From Candidatus Bathyoplasma sp. NZ (GTDB lineage: Bacteria; Bacillota_I; Bacilli_A; MAG-NZ), in assembly GCA_013332095.1 (NCBI GenBank), contig JABENI010000003.1, positions 1 through 46,670 on the forward strand: a DNA stretch of 46,670 nucleotides. Reading direction: 5' to 3'. Positions 1 to 7,020 of the stretch are shown piece by piece. A program made the translations under genes and the position numbers. The notes beneath the pieces were generated by a model. The model saw only the letters and a program-made list of their open reading frames with translations, was not told the origin of the DNA and ran no database searches. Each line of letters begins with the position of its first letter. Position 1 is the stretch's first letter.

Positions 1-124
1 CGCTTTCGCCACATAAAGCACAAATATCTCCTTTGTTGATTACTAAAGAAATATCATTCAAACATTTCGTAACAACTCCCATTGCAGAAATATAATCTTT
101 ACTTATGTTTCTAATTTCAATCAT
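1..124 (-). CDS. ABC transporter ATP-binding protein, N-terminal part (cut by window edge)
   Basis: The first 41 codons of an ATPase virtually identical to the one at 3061-3723; the window edge falls within the Walker A motif (reads ...CALCGES). It starts at ATG 124-122, overlapping by 8 bp the end of the decayed exporter gene upstream, as in the second copy. It is the next unit of a tandem duplication with an offset of 3599 bp. Whether the rest of the gene and its permease follow intact cannot be seen. By homology it would power an FtsX-type permease. Confidence 0.85.
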   Translation of the reverse strand, partial: MIEIRNISKDYISAMGVVTKCLNDISLVINKGDICALCGES

Positions 125-582
125 TATGTTCCCCTCCTATTTTGTAACTCTCGTATTTTGCTTCTAAATCATTGTTAAAAAAATGAGAAATTATAATAAT
201 TATTTTATTATGTTTAATTTCTTCAATGTATCCATATACTCTTTTTATCGAATTTAAGTCTAAATCTGCCTCTAATTCATCAATAATTATTACATCTTTA
301 GACTGAGTAAAATGGTAAATAAGTTCTAGTTTCTTTCCCCTCCAGATAAACTTTTTTTCTTTATTATTTGATTAGAGTTTATGAATTTCATAATATCAAT
401 CTCATTACATAACCTTAATAAATATTTATCTTTTTTTACCTTTTCTAGCAATTTCTCAGCAACTAAATTATCATAAAAATGATTATTCTGCATGTAGTAT
501 GATATCCAAGTAATATAATCTTTAGAAACAAGATGTTTGATATCATGACTATCTATAAATATTGAATTGTGTTCAGCATTCA
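1..582. repeat. Left copy of ~0.58-kb tandem-duplication repeat (partner 3600-4187)
   Basis: Bases 1-124 match 3600-3723 almost perfectly and the match continues with scattered substitutions to about 340 (3940). After a replaced patch it resumes from about 425 to 582 (4035-4187). Offset 3599 bp at the left end. It is the visible part of a direct duplication of the exporter-ATPase(-permease) unit, which may extend left of the window. Confidence 0.9.
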
Positions 583-587
583 ATGTA
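117..587 (-). pseudogene. Decayed ABC exporter, C-terminal half of ATPase domain (copy 1)
   Basis: Minus-strand reading from about 587 gives the ATPase part after Walker A, including the ABC signature LSGGERN; a 1-nt deletion then creates a TAG stop just after it. One frame over, the protein continues through Walker B (DVIIIDELEADLD) and the H-loop (IIIISH) to a TGA at 119-117 that overlaps the start of the following ATPase. The Walker A and membrane regions are missing: similarity to copy 2 (3716-4804) stops at about 582. The gene is therefore a 5'-truncated, frameshifted remnant of an ABC exporter once translationally coupled to the ATPase gene. No function is expected. Confidence 0.8.
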
Positions 588-593
588 AGTAAC

Positions 594-618
594 ACCCAAC
601 ATTTCGATTTGTTGGGCG
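594..618. terminator. Hairpin downstream of the permease gene
   Basis: Inverted repeat with arms CCCAACA and TGTTGGG around a 7-nt loop, extendable by three more pairs with one mismatch (G-U on the minus strand). It lies ~110 bp beyond the permease stop, exactly where copy-1 homology breaks off. No clear U-tract follows on either strand, so termination is only a possibility; it may mark a recombination junction. Confidence 0.3.
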
Positions 619-728
619 TTTAAATGGCGTTTAAATATTGGGTTTTGACGCTTACGTTATTTACACACTATTCTTTCTTATAACAAAATTAATGCGAAAT
701 AACCTAGATGATTTAAATATCCTAGAAT

Positions 729-3071
729 TTAACTATTAATTCTTTCAGTAATCGTCGTATCCTTAGATATCTTATTATAATTCAATATTATAATAAATCT
801 ATTTATCAAATAAATAAAAACCATCATAACCATATGAGTTACTCCAAAAATAATCATCCAATTATTATTAAAAGTAATCTCTGTTTTTACAAAAGTTAAT
901 CCAATAAACACTAATAAAATTGATAAAATAAAACTAAAAATCAAATAATAGTGTGACTCTTTTATCAATATTGATATTATTCTTTTTTTAGAACAACCAA
1001 TAGCTTCAAGTGTCGCGAGTTCTTTATTTCTTGAAATACAGTTTGAAACTTGAGTACTAATAATATTAAGCAATGAATTCACAAATAAAAGTATCGATCC
1101 TAAAATACCAAAACTTATCAGAAATACTCTAAAGTTCTCCATGACCTTCTTAAAAGACTCATACGATAGAATATCTAATTCATCGTCACTTGAAAGTTGC
1201 TTCTCTAGATCACTAAGTAATAGTTTATCCTCACTCATTATACCTATCATGTTTATATATTTATCGCCAAAATTCTCTACGAAGAACGCTGATGAAAAAT
1301 TAAAGACACCCAAATTTTGATCATAATTAATATCTCTGCTATCTCTATCAGTTATTATTGTATCAACTGGAACAGAAATTTTCTTTGATACCTCTCCCAC
1401 TTCGATAGTTAATTCTATATTATCACCAACTTTTATGCTATCTTGCACTTCATTGGAGCGATAATACATTAATCCAGAATCAGAATAACCTTTTCCTGCG
1501 ACTTCATATTTATTTGATATATATTTAAAATAGTTTTCTCCTATACCAGCAGTAGTTGTGTAATACTCACCGACATCATACTTTACTATTTTCATTACAT
1601 CACTATTATCAATAAAAATATCTTTGTCAACTTTGACTAGCATGAATGTTTGTATTCCTGAGTCAGTATCTATATATAGCAAATGATTATTCTCAAATAT
1701 TATATCATCTGTCAAACTCAAAATTTCAGGCTCGTTTATCGGTACAGTATCCATGTTATTTGAACTACGCTGCCCTTTTAATCGAAGATCATAAATATTA
1801 TTTGCTTTTGCATGCTTACCTGGATCTATTGACATCGTTGTTACTAACACCGTCACCAACAACGATAAGGTGATGGTAAGCGAAAAAATAATACTTCTAT
1901 ATTTTTTTTTATTCATTTTTATAGATCTAGCTGAATACCTATTTTCAATCAACTTATTTTCATCATTTTTTAGTTTAAGCGGTTTTTTAGATGTAAACTT
2001 TCTTTCAATATTAACCGTTAATGTCAAAAAGTATATCAAATAAATTATGAGCAGTGAAATCACCACTAGTTTGTAATTAATGTCAATACTCGTCATAGAT
2101 GAAAACGCTGTAAACGATAAAATAATAGGCATAGAATATTTATATATCAGTATTGCTAATAAAGTACCGACAATTATTGGAATTATGAATATTAGTAAAC
2201 TGTAAATCAAATTTATAAAAACTATATTTAAGCCATTCAAACCTATAAATTTAAATTTACTACTTTCTTTCCTATCCAAATTTGAATAAATATTATTAAT
2301 ATTTCTTATGACTGCAAATATAACAAGTGATAGAAATAACATAACAACAAATAGATACTTATTAACATTGATGCCTTCATTTGGATTGCGCACAAACTCA
2401 ACATCAAAATCGGCAGAAATATCTGCTATTTCCTGAATATCAAAATTTTCATCATATATATAATAATGCGTAGTCGTATTTTTATTATTTTCACTAAAAT
2501 CAGAACTCACTATTAAGTCTCTAAAATTAGCATTACCATTGAGTACTTCATATATTCCAACAACCTTGAATTCTTTATTATTCTTAGTATCATTTATAGA
2601 TAATTCTATTTCGATATTTTCATTTAGCAGTTCTTTAAAGTCCATCGGCAAAACAATTTCATTACTATTTTGTGGTAAGATACCTGCATACATTTTAATT
2701 GCTGATTGCTTCAGGTAGTCAGCATTTATTGAAATAAATGTATTCCTATCTTTATCAAATCTTTTATCAATAACAACTACATCATTGTGTTCTTTTTTGA
2801 CAGCAATTTCATACCGCTTTTTGCTATGTAACTCATTATACAAGTTCTTATTATCACCATCAAATGTAAAATAACCATTCGCTTTTATACCCGAACTTGT
2901 GATGAATTGAAAATCATGTACCCCATTTATAAATGTTTTTGCTATTGACCCATACCCTACTAACAAAATTACTGCAACCACTAATGCAAGTGTATTAATA
3001 ATTGTTCTGGATTTTTTTCTAGTTATTCTACGATAACATATGGTTAAGATTGCCTTAAATTTATTTCTCAT
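729..3071 (-). CDS. FtsX/MacB-type ABC transporter permease
   Basis: Membrane permease of ~780 residues. I chose ATG 3071 (MRNKFKAIL), overlapping the upstream ATPase stop by 11 bp with AGGATGG about 10 nt upstream; an ATG at 3083 is also possible. Layout is a duplicated FtsX plan: one N-terminal membrane helix (~res 20-45), a large extracytoplasmic domain (to ~240), four helices (~243-405), a second extracytoplasmic domain (~425-645), and three C-terminal helices (~650-760). Such permeases work with a MacB-like ATPase to expel or respond to antimicrobial peptides, or export bacteriocins (as in lactococcin-972-type clusters). Substrate cannot be read from sequence. Unlike its exporter neighbours it is intact. 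Confidence 0.85.
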   Translation of the reverse strand: MRNKFKAILTICYRRITRKKSRTIINTLALVVAVILLVGYGSIAKTFINGVHDFQFITSSGIKANGYFTFDGDNKNLYNELHSKKRYEIAVKKEHNDVVVIDKRFDKDRNTFISINADYLKQSAIKMYAGILPQNSNEIVLPMDFKELLNENIEIELSINDTKNNKEFKVVGIYEVLNGNANFRDLIVSSDFSENNKNTTTHYYIYDENFDIQEIADISADFDVEFVRNPNEGINVNKYLFVVMLFLSLVIFAVIRNINNIYSNLDRKESSKFKFIGLNGLNIVFINLIYSLLIFIIPIIVGTLLAILIYKYSMPIILSFTAFSSMTSIDINYKLVVISLLIIYLIYFLTLTVNIERKFTSKKPLKLKNDENKLIENRYSARSIKMNKKKYRSIIFSLTITLSLLVTVLVTTMSIDPGKHAKANNIYDLRLKGQRSSNNMDTVPINEPEILSLTDDIIFENNHLLYIDTDSGIQTFMLVKVDKDIFIDNSDVMKIVKYDVGEYYTTTAGIGENYFKYISNKYEVAGKGYSDSGLMYYRSNEVQDSIKVGDNIELTIEVGEVSKKISVPVDTIITDRDSRDINYDQNLGVFNFSSAFFVENFGDKYINMIGIMSEDKLLLSDLEKQLSSDDELDILSYESFKKVMENFRVFLISFGILGSILLFVNSLLNIISTQVSNCISRNKELATLEAIGCSKKRIISILIKESHYYLIFSFILSILLVFIGLTFVKTEITFNNNWMIIFGVTHMVMMVFIYLINRFIIILNYNKISKDTTITERINS

Positions 3072-3723
3072 ATATTTTTCCATCCTGGATATACACAATT
3101 CTCTGACATTGATTAGCAACGTTTTCATCATGTGTAACAATCCCCAGTGTCATATTATATTTTTCAACCATTTTAATCAATAACTTTATAACTTTACTAG
3201 TATTTTTACTATCTAAATTACCCGTTGGTTCATCTGCTAAAAGCAACATTGGTTTATTAATCAATGCACGCGCTATTGCGACACGTTGTTGCTCTCCACC
3301 AGATAATTCTGATGGAAATTTATTTAAGAATTCATTTATACCTAAATCATTTATAATATTATCAAAGAAATCTTTGTCAAACTTTTTATCTGAAAGTTCT
3401 GCAGGCATTTTGATGTTTTCTGAAACAGTCAAAATGTCAATAAGATTAAAAGATTGAAATATTATTCCAATATTATTCAATCTAAAACTATCTATATTCA
3501 TATTTTTTTCTAGTAAACTTTTGCCATTAACTAATATATCACCTGAACTTGGTCTATCTAGGCATGCTATAATGTTCAAGATTGTTGTTTTCCCACTCCC
3601 GCTTTCGCCACATAAAGCACAAATATCTCCTTTGTTGATTACTAAAGAAATATCATTCAAACATTTCGTAACAACTCCCATTGCAGAAATATAATCTTTA
3701 CTTATGTTTCTAATTTCAATCAT
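3061..3723 (-). CDS. ABC transporter ATP-binding protein (MacB/LolD-like)
   Basis: 220 residues, the usual length for a stand-alone MacB/LolD-type ATPase. Visible motifs: Walker A GESGSGKT (39-46), Q-loop Gln 90, signature LSGGEQQ (140-146), Walker B LLLADEPT (160-167), D-loop, and H-loop His 198. The start ATG 3723 has GGAGGAGAAAATA just upstream. It overlaps the permease start by 11 bp and the end of the decayed exporter by 8 bp, so the three genes were once one translationally coupled unit. It energises the permease at 729-3071; the pair probably handles a peptide antimicrobial, but this is inferred from family only. Confidence 0.92.
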   Translation of the reverse strand: MIEIRNISKDYISAMGVVTKCLNDISLVINKGDICALCGESGSGKTTILNIIACLDRPSSGDILVNGKSLLEKNMNIDSFRLNNIGIIFQSFNLIDILTVSENIKMPAELSDKKFDKDFFDNIINDLGINEFLNKFPSELSGGEQQRVAIARALINKPMLLLADEPTGNLDSKNTSKVIKLLIKMVEKYNMTLGIVTHDENVANQCQRIVYIQDGKIYEK

Positions 3724-4187
3724 TATTTTCTCCTCCTATTTTGTAACTCTCGTATTTTGCTTCTAAATCATTGTTAAAAAAATGAGAAATTATAATAATT
3801 ATTTTATTATGTTTAATTTCTTCAATGTATTCATATACTCTTTTTAACGAATTTAAGTCTAAATCTGCCTCTAATTCATCAATAATTATTACATCTTTAG
3901 ACTAAGTAAAATGGTAAAAAGTTCCAATTTCTTTCTTCCTATAGCATTGTAACATTTATTATTACCTAATGCAAAAAACCTGCTACTGATATTAGTGGTA
4001 TCTTTATCATACGTTCAAGCAAGTATATTAATTTATCTTTTTTTACCTTTTCTAGCAATTTCTCAGCAACTAAATTATCATAAAAATGATTATTCTGCAT
4101 GTAGTATGATCCGAGTAATATAATCTTTAGAAACAAGATGTTTGATATCATGACTATCCATAAATATTGAATTGTGTTCAGCATTCA
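3600..4187. repeat. Right copy of ~0.58-kb tandem-duplication repeat (partner 1-582)
   Basis: Direct repeat of 1-582. It differs by a CAG-to-TAG nonsense change near 3903, a 2-bp deletion near 4110 and replacement of the segment holding the ABC signature by a 95-bp patch (3946-4040). Confidence 0.9.
3946..4040. repeat. 95-bp patch, copy A (partner 4710-4804)
   Basis: Near-identical direct copy of 4710-4804 (offset 764 bp), differing at a handful of bases. It sits inside the ATPase half of the decayed exporter and replaces the stretch that carries LSGGE in copy 1. Its left join shares the string TTTATCTTT with the sequence it replaced. Confidence 0.9.
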
Positions 4188-4709
4188 ACTCACGTGTAAG
4201 GAGTTGCAATAAAGTCGTTTTCCCAGCACCATTTGCAACACTTATAATATAGATATTTCCTTTACTAAATTTATAATTTTCGTAAGTCATAGGAATAGAT
4301 TCATCATATTTATAATTTAATTCTTTTATTTCCATTGATGAAATTGAGGCGATTTTAATATGTCCATCTATCTGTTCAAAATTCAAAAATTCATTTGTCT
4401 TTTTGAATGATAATTTCACAAAAACTAACTGTGTTATTATATTTGGAAGAGCACTAAACAAAGATAATAATTTATTTAATACATCATCAAGATTACAAAA
4501 TCATCAAATTCAACACTATTTAGTCCACTAACAAATACCAAAATCAAAACTAACGTTGTTAATATTGATATGAGATTAGAACTCAAAATACTATAGTTTA
4601 ATAAACTTACTATATGAAGTCTCTGATGAAGAATTTTATTGTTTGCTTCACCCATTTTCCTCTCAGCATCATCATTCAAATTGTTTAAAGAAATATAAAT
4701 CCTATTTGA

Positions 4710-4804
4710 ATTGTAACATTTATTATTACCTGATGCAAACACCCTGCTACTGATATTAGTGGTATCTTTATCATACGTTCAAGCAAGTATATCAATTTAT
4801 CTTT
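4710..4804. repeat. 95-bp patch, copy B (source position in exporter membrane domain)
   Basis: Direct repeat of 3946-4040. This copy is in its natural place, encoding on the minus strand part of the exporter membrane domain (frame ...DKDTTNISSRVFASGNN...), so it is the likely donor. Confidence 0.85.
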
Positions 4805-4894
4805 CATTCAAGAAATTTCGGTAAAACCTCGCTTTCTCTTTTCCGAAATTTGCCCATATTTGGTTAATTTTACTAATAATTTCCAAACTTGCCA

Positions 4895-5199
4895 ATACCA
4901 GTTATTCTTTCTTATTAACAATCATCTTTGGGTGAGTCTTTGTTTTACTCTGCCTTAATATTTATTTCATAATATTTCACCTTAAACATGACTACAGTTA
5001 ATTAACAGAGTATAGTATATTACTAGGGATATCGGATTCTGCATAAATATCTAGAATAGGTAATTCTTTTAAAATTAAATAAAAATCAATTTCAATACAC
5101 AAAAAAATCTCCTAAAATAAAGTGAAATTTTTTTAAGTATTAACTTTTTCTAGCTTGTATAAAAAAAATAACCTTTCGGTCATTTATCATATTATTTAA
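4895..5199. repeat. Left flanking repeat of accessory island (partner 12110-12477)
   Basis: 5086-5199 matches 12357-12477 closely (about 80% by eye, gapped); 4895-5080 matches 12110-12300 more weakly. The partner is the terminator region just downstream of tRNA-Gln. Similarity ends at TTATTTA, immediately before the position where the tRNA 3' end lies in the right copy; no tRNA is present here. The repeats enclose the six-gene operon and the pseudogene region. Confidence 0.75.
5160..5184 (-). terminator. Orphan copy of tRNA-operon terminator
   Basis: On the minus strand, TGACC-GAAA-GGTTA followed by eight T: a short stem with GNRA-type loop and U-tract, the same as at 12440-12463. A second, decayed copy of the other tRNA terminator lies at ~5106-5130. 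There is no tRNA upstream; the nearest gene reading toward it is the nucleotidyltransferase ending at 5624, so it may now terminate the defence-like operon. Confidence 0.6.
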
Positions 5200-5386
5200 A
5201 GATATTCTGATAATTATCTGTACACATTATAAGATCAATAATATGCACAAGCAATGTTTTGAGTTTGAAAAAAATAGGAAAATAAAACCTATTTACTAAG
5301 ATGTTTCAGCAAACTCTTATATCTTCCTTATTCTATACTAAATGTTCTTATAGACTTGCTAACTTTCAATTCAAAATAGTGTACAC

Positions 5387-5426
5387 ATTAATTTCAAGTC
5401 GAGCAATTGCTCGACTTGAAATTAAT
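5387..5426. repeat. Perfect 40-bp palindrome
   Basis: Left arm 5387-5406 (begins ATTAATTTCAAGTCGAG) and right arm 5407-5426 are exact reverse complements with no spacer. It lies ~200 bp beyond the last gene of the six-gene operon. The short palindrome GTGTACAC (5379-5386) abuts it. No T-tract follows on either strand, so it is not a standard terminator. Confidence 0.95.
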
Positions 5427-5623
5427 TGAATGAAAACCAGGCACGATTTAGATAAAAAAAATAAAAGACCGCAAACTCAAGTATATTTCAGAAAAGGGAT
5501 GATAATTTTTGCTCCAAAATCCTTGAATGGAAAACAAAAGCAAAACAATGGCTCTTGCTTCGTGCTTATCATTTAAGTTTGGGGAGAAAGACTTAAACAC
5601 ATATATTATTAAAAATTGTAAAT

Positions 5624-5923
5624 TTAAATGACTTTATCGTATGTAATTCCTTTAAAAATATTATTTGATTTATTATTAAATTCAGTTGTATTTAAGCAAA
5701 TAAAATCAATCGGAATATTTGTGACCTCGTTAATTTCATAAATTATACAACTTTTTAGTGATTGTAAGTTTTTATAAGAAAAAAAATTGGCATCATACAC
5801 AATCATAATATCAATGTCATTATATCTGGGACTATTAACAATTGAACCAAGCAAATAAAAATCTACAAGAAAAATCTTACTTTTTCTTTTTAAAAGGCCA
5901 TAAACAATATTTTTTATGCTCAA
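5624..5923 (-). CDS. Minimal nucleotidyltransferase (MNT/Pol-beta fold), TTG start
   Basis: 99 residues. The family core is visible: GS at 26-27 (YLLGSIVNS) followed by NDIDIMIVYD with Asp 36 and Asp 38, the metal-binding pair of the Pol-beta/MNT superfamily. The start is TTG 5923, supported by a perfect GGAGGTG nine bases upstream; that site lies inside the preceding gene, which it overlaps by 47 bp, indicating translational coupling. MNT proteins transfer nucleotides to protein or small targets and are often antitoxins with HEPN partners; no HEPN-type gene is visible here. It is the last gene of the operon. Its role beside an HNH protein and a 132-aa unknown is open. Confidence 0.8.
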   Translation of the reverse strand: MSIKNIVYGLLKRKSKIFLVDFYLLGSIVNSPRYNDIDIMIVYDANFFSYKNLQSLKSCIIYEINEVTNIPIDFICLNTTEFNNKSNNIFKGITYDKVI

Positions 5924-6275
5924 TATTCAGTGCACCTCCAAATTCCGGTATGGTAAACAAGCCTAGCTCATTAGTTCTGGCTAAACTTTTAGCCTCTTCA
6001 GTATATGAATTCCACATAGAGGCGCATATAATGGTATCAATATTCCTATCATTGCTTAAAATTTCTTGTATATCTGAGACTGAAATAATATATATATTTG
6101 TTAGCCACAGAGTTCTATTTTTTAATCCATACGAATTTTTAATATCAACATCGTATTTTTGCGGGGATAATATATTATTTTTTACAATTTTATCGTGATC
6201 ATCGAGAAATTTCTTGAAAAATTCAATACTTTCCTTTCTTGGAACTTTTTCAAATTTTGGATTTCCATCTGGCAT
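5877..6275 (-). CDS. Uncharacterised 132-aa protein between HNH nuclease and nucleotidyltransferase
   Basis: Family not recognised. The start ATG 6275 has TAGGAGGAAATTAAA directly upstream and follows the HNH gene stop by 1 bp. Mixed alpha/beta composition; the central part (about 55-105) has hydrophobic strands and the run DTIICASMWNSYTEEAKSLA followed by LGLFTIPEFGGALN, which resembles the second half of a small Rossmann or restriction-endonuclease-like fold, but I see no certain catalytic set. The tail WPFKKKK is basic. No membrane segment. The intimate spacing with the HNH gene (1 bp) and the embedded start of the nucleotidyltransferase suggest the three products act together. It could be a nuclease partner or specificity factor. 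Confidence 0.75.
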   Translation of the reverse strand: MPDGNPKFEKVPRKESIEFFKKFLDDHDKIVKNNILSPQKYDVDIKNSYGLKNRTLWLTNIYIISVSDIQEILSNDRNIDTIICASMWNSYTEEAKSLARTNELGLFTIPEFGGALNIEHKKYCLWPFKKKK

Positions 6276-6276
6276 T

Positions 6277-6957
6277 TTAATTTCCTCCTAAAATATTTTC
6301 AAATTCTTTTGGAAAGAGTGGTGCATATGGATCTAACGATTTTGAAATTTTATTAGCAATTAGACCATTTGCATGAAGTTTAAATTTTGCAAGAAGCATA
6401 ATCTCATCATTTTTCAAAAGTGTAATATTTGCGTCAAGCAGTAATATTATTTGATTGTTATTTGGAATTATTGTGTTAATACATTTTTCATCCCATTTTT
6501 CTTTTTTTCTTGTAAATATATCTAAATTCCCAGAGGATGCAGGTCCATAATTTTGAAAAATAACTTTGTTTTCATAAATATAGTTTTCGAATCTCTTGCG
6601 TAATTTATCTCTTGACTCAAAAATAGGAATATCAAATTTTTTTAATAAGTTATTTTTAACATTATTTTTCCAACTCAATAATTTCTCCACATTAAATTCT
6701 CTAGTATTTTGATCAATCATTTTATGGCAACTTCCGCACAAAAGCAGTACATTTTGCGGTTCATCTAAGTCATTTCTCAAATTATTTGCTCTTGGTCCAT
6801 TTAAAGCTTTTGAGTTAATATGCGCAAATTCTCCAACGAAAATTTCCATCTTATCTTCAGAAAACGATTTTAGCAAATATTGTTTACATTCTGGATTCAT
6901 ACACAGCCCAAATCCTTGTGTAATGATTACTCTTTTATTAATCTCAGTAATTGCCAT
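6277..6957 (-). CDS. HNH endonuclease-domain protein with C-terminal unknown domain
   Basis: 226 residues. The N-terminal HNH domain has zinc cysteines C19 and C24, the catalytic-type His 46 (FAHI), Asn 69 (NVLLLC) and C74-x2-C77-H78, the layout seen in HNH domains of CBASS Cap5-like and restriction proteins. Residues ~115-226 form a second domain (VIFQNYGPASSG... IIPNNNQIILLLDAN...) that I do not recognise and that may be sensory or target-binding; it is not a visible SAVED domain. The start has GAGGAGGAAGT 1 nt upstream of ATG. It lies 63 bp after the ATPase gene and 1 bp before the 132-aa gene. Expected to cut nucleic acid; the trigger is unknown. Confidence 0.82.
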   Translation of the reverse strand: MAITEINKRVIITQGFGLCMNPECKQYLLKSFSEDKMEIFVGEFAHINSKALNGPRANNLRNDLDEPQNVLLLCGSCHKMIDQNTREFNVEKLLSWKNNVKNNLLKKFDIPIFESRDKLRKRFENYIYENKVIFQNYGPASSGNLDIFTRKKEKWDEKCINTIIPNNNQIILLLDANITLLKNDEIMLLAKFKLHANGLIANKISKSLDPYAPLFPKEFENILGGN

Positions 6958-7020
6958 ACTTCCTCCTCATAAAAATGTTTTAATTTTCCAAAATAAATTT
7001 TTATAAAATTATAAAGCAAT

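Larger units (their letters stand above)
3716..4804 (-). pseudogene. Decayed ABC exporter with membrane and ATPase domains (copy 2)
   Basis: Reading leftward from ~4804 there are pieces of one ABC exporter in shifting frames: membrane-domain sequence (4742-4476, with helix LISILTTLVLILVFVSG), a frameshift near 4475, then linker and Walker A (GNIYIISVANGAGKTT) in 4461-4090. A 2-bp deletion near 4110 breaks the frame. Then comes a 95-bp patch copied from the gene's own membrane-domain region in place of the signature motif, then Walker B with an in-frame TAG. At least four lesions rule out a working protein. It overlaps the start of the intact ATPase by 8 bp, so it was the first gene of that operon. 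Confidence 0.85.
4805..5623. other. Gene-free stretch with left island repeat and a long palindrome
   Basis: Very AT-rich, with no ORF that looks coding on either strand. It holds the left flanking repeat (4895-5199), orphan terminators (5106-5184) and a perfect 40-bp palindrome (5387-5426). A short plus-strand reading at ~5440-5580 has weakly protein-like composition, but I recognise no transposase or other family in it. Confidence 0.6.

Noticed and set aside
3966-4184. 72-codon ORF taken as a separate small protein
   Set aside because: It is a chimera of the exporter remnant and the 95-bp patch; not an independent gene.
5842-6198. Plus-strand ORF opposite the 132-aa gene
   Set aside because: No RBS, opposes a well-packed operon, and its composition is that of a shadow frame.
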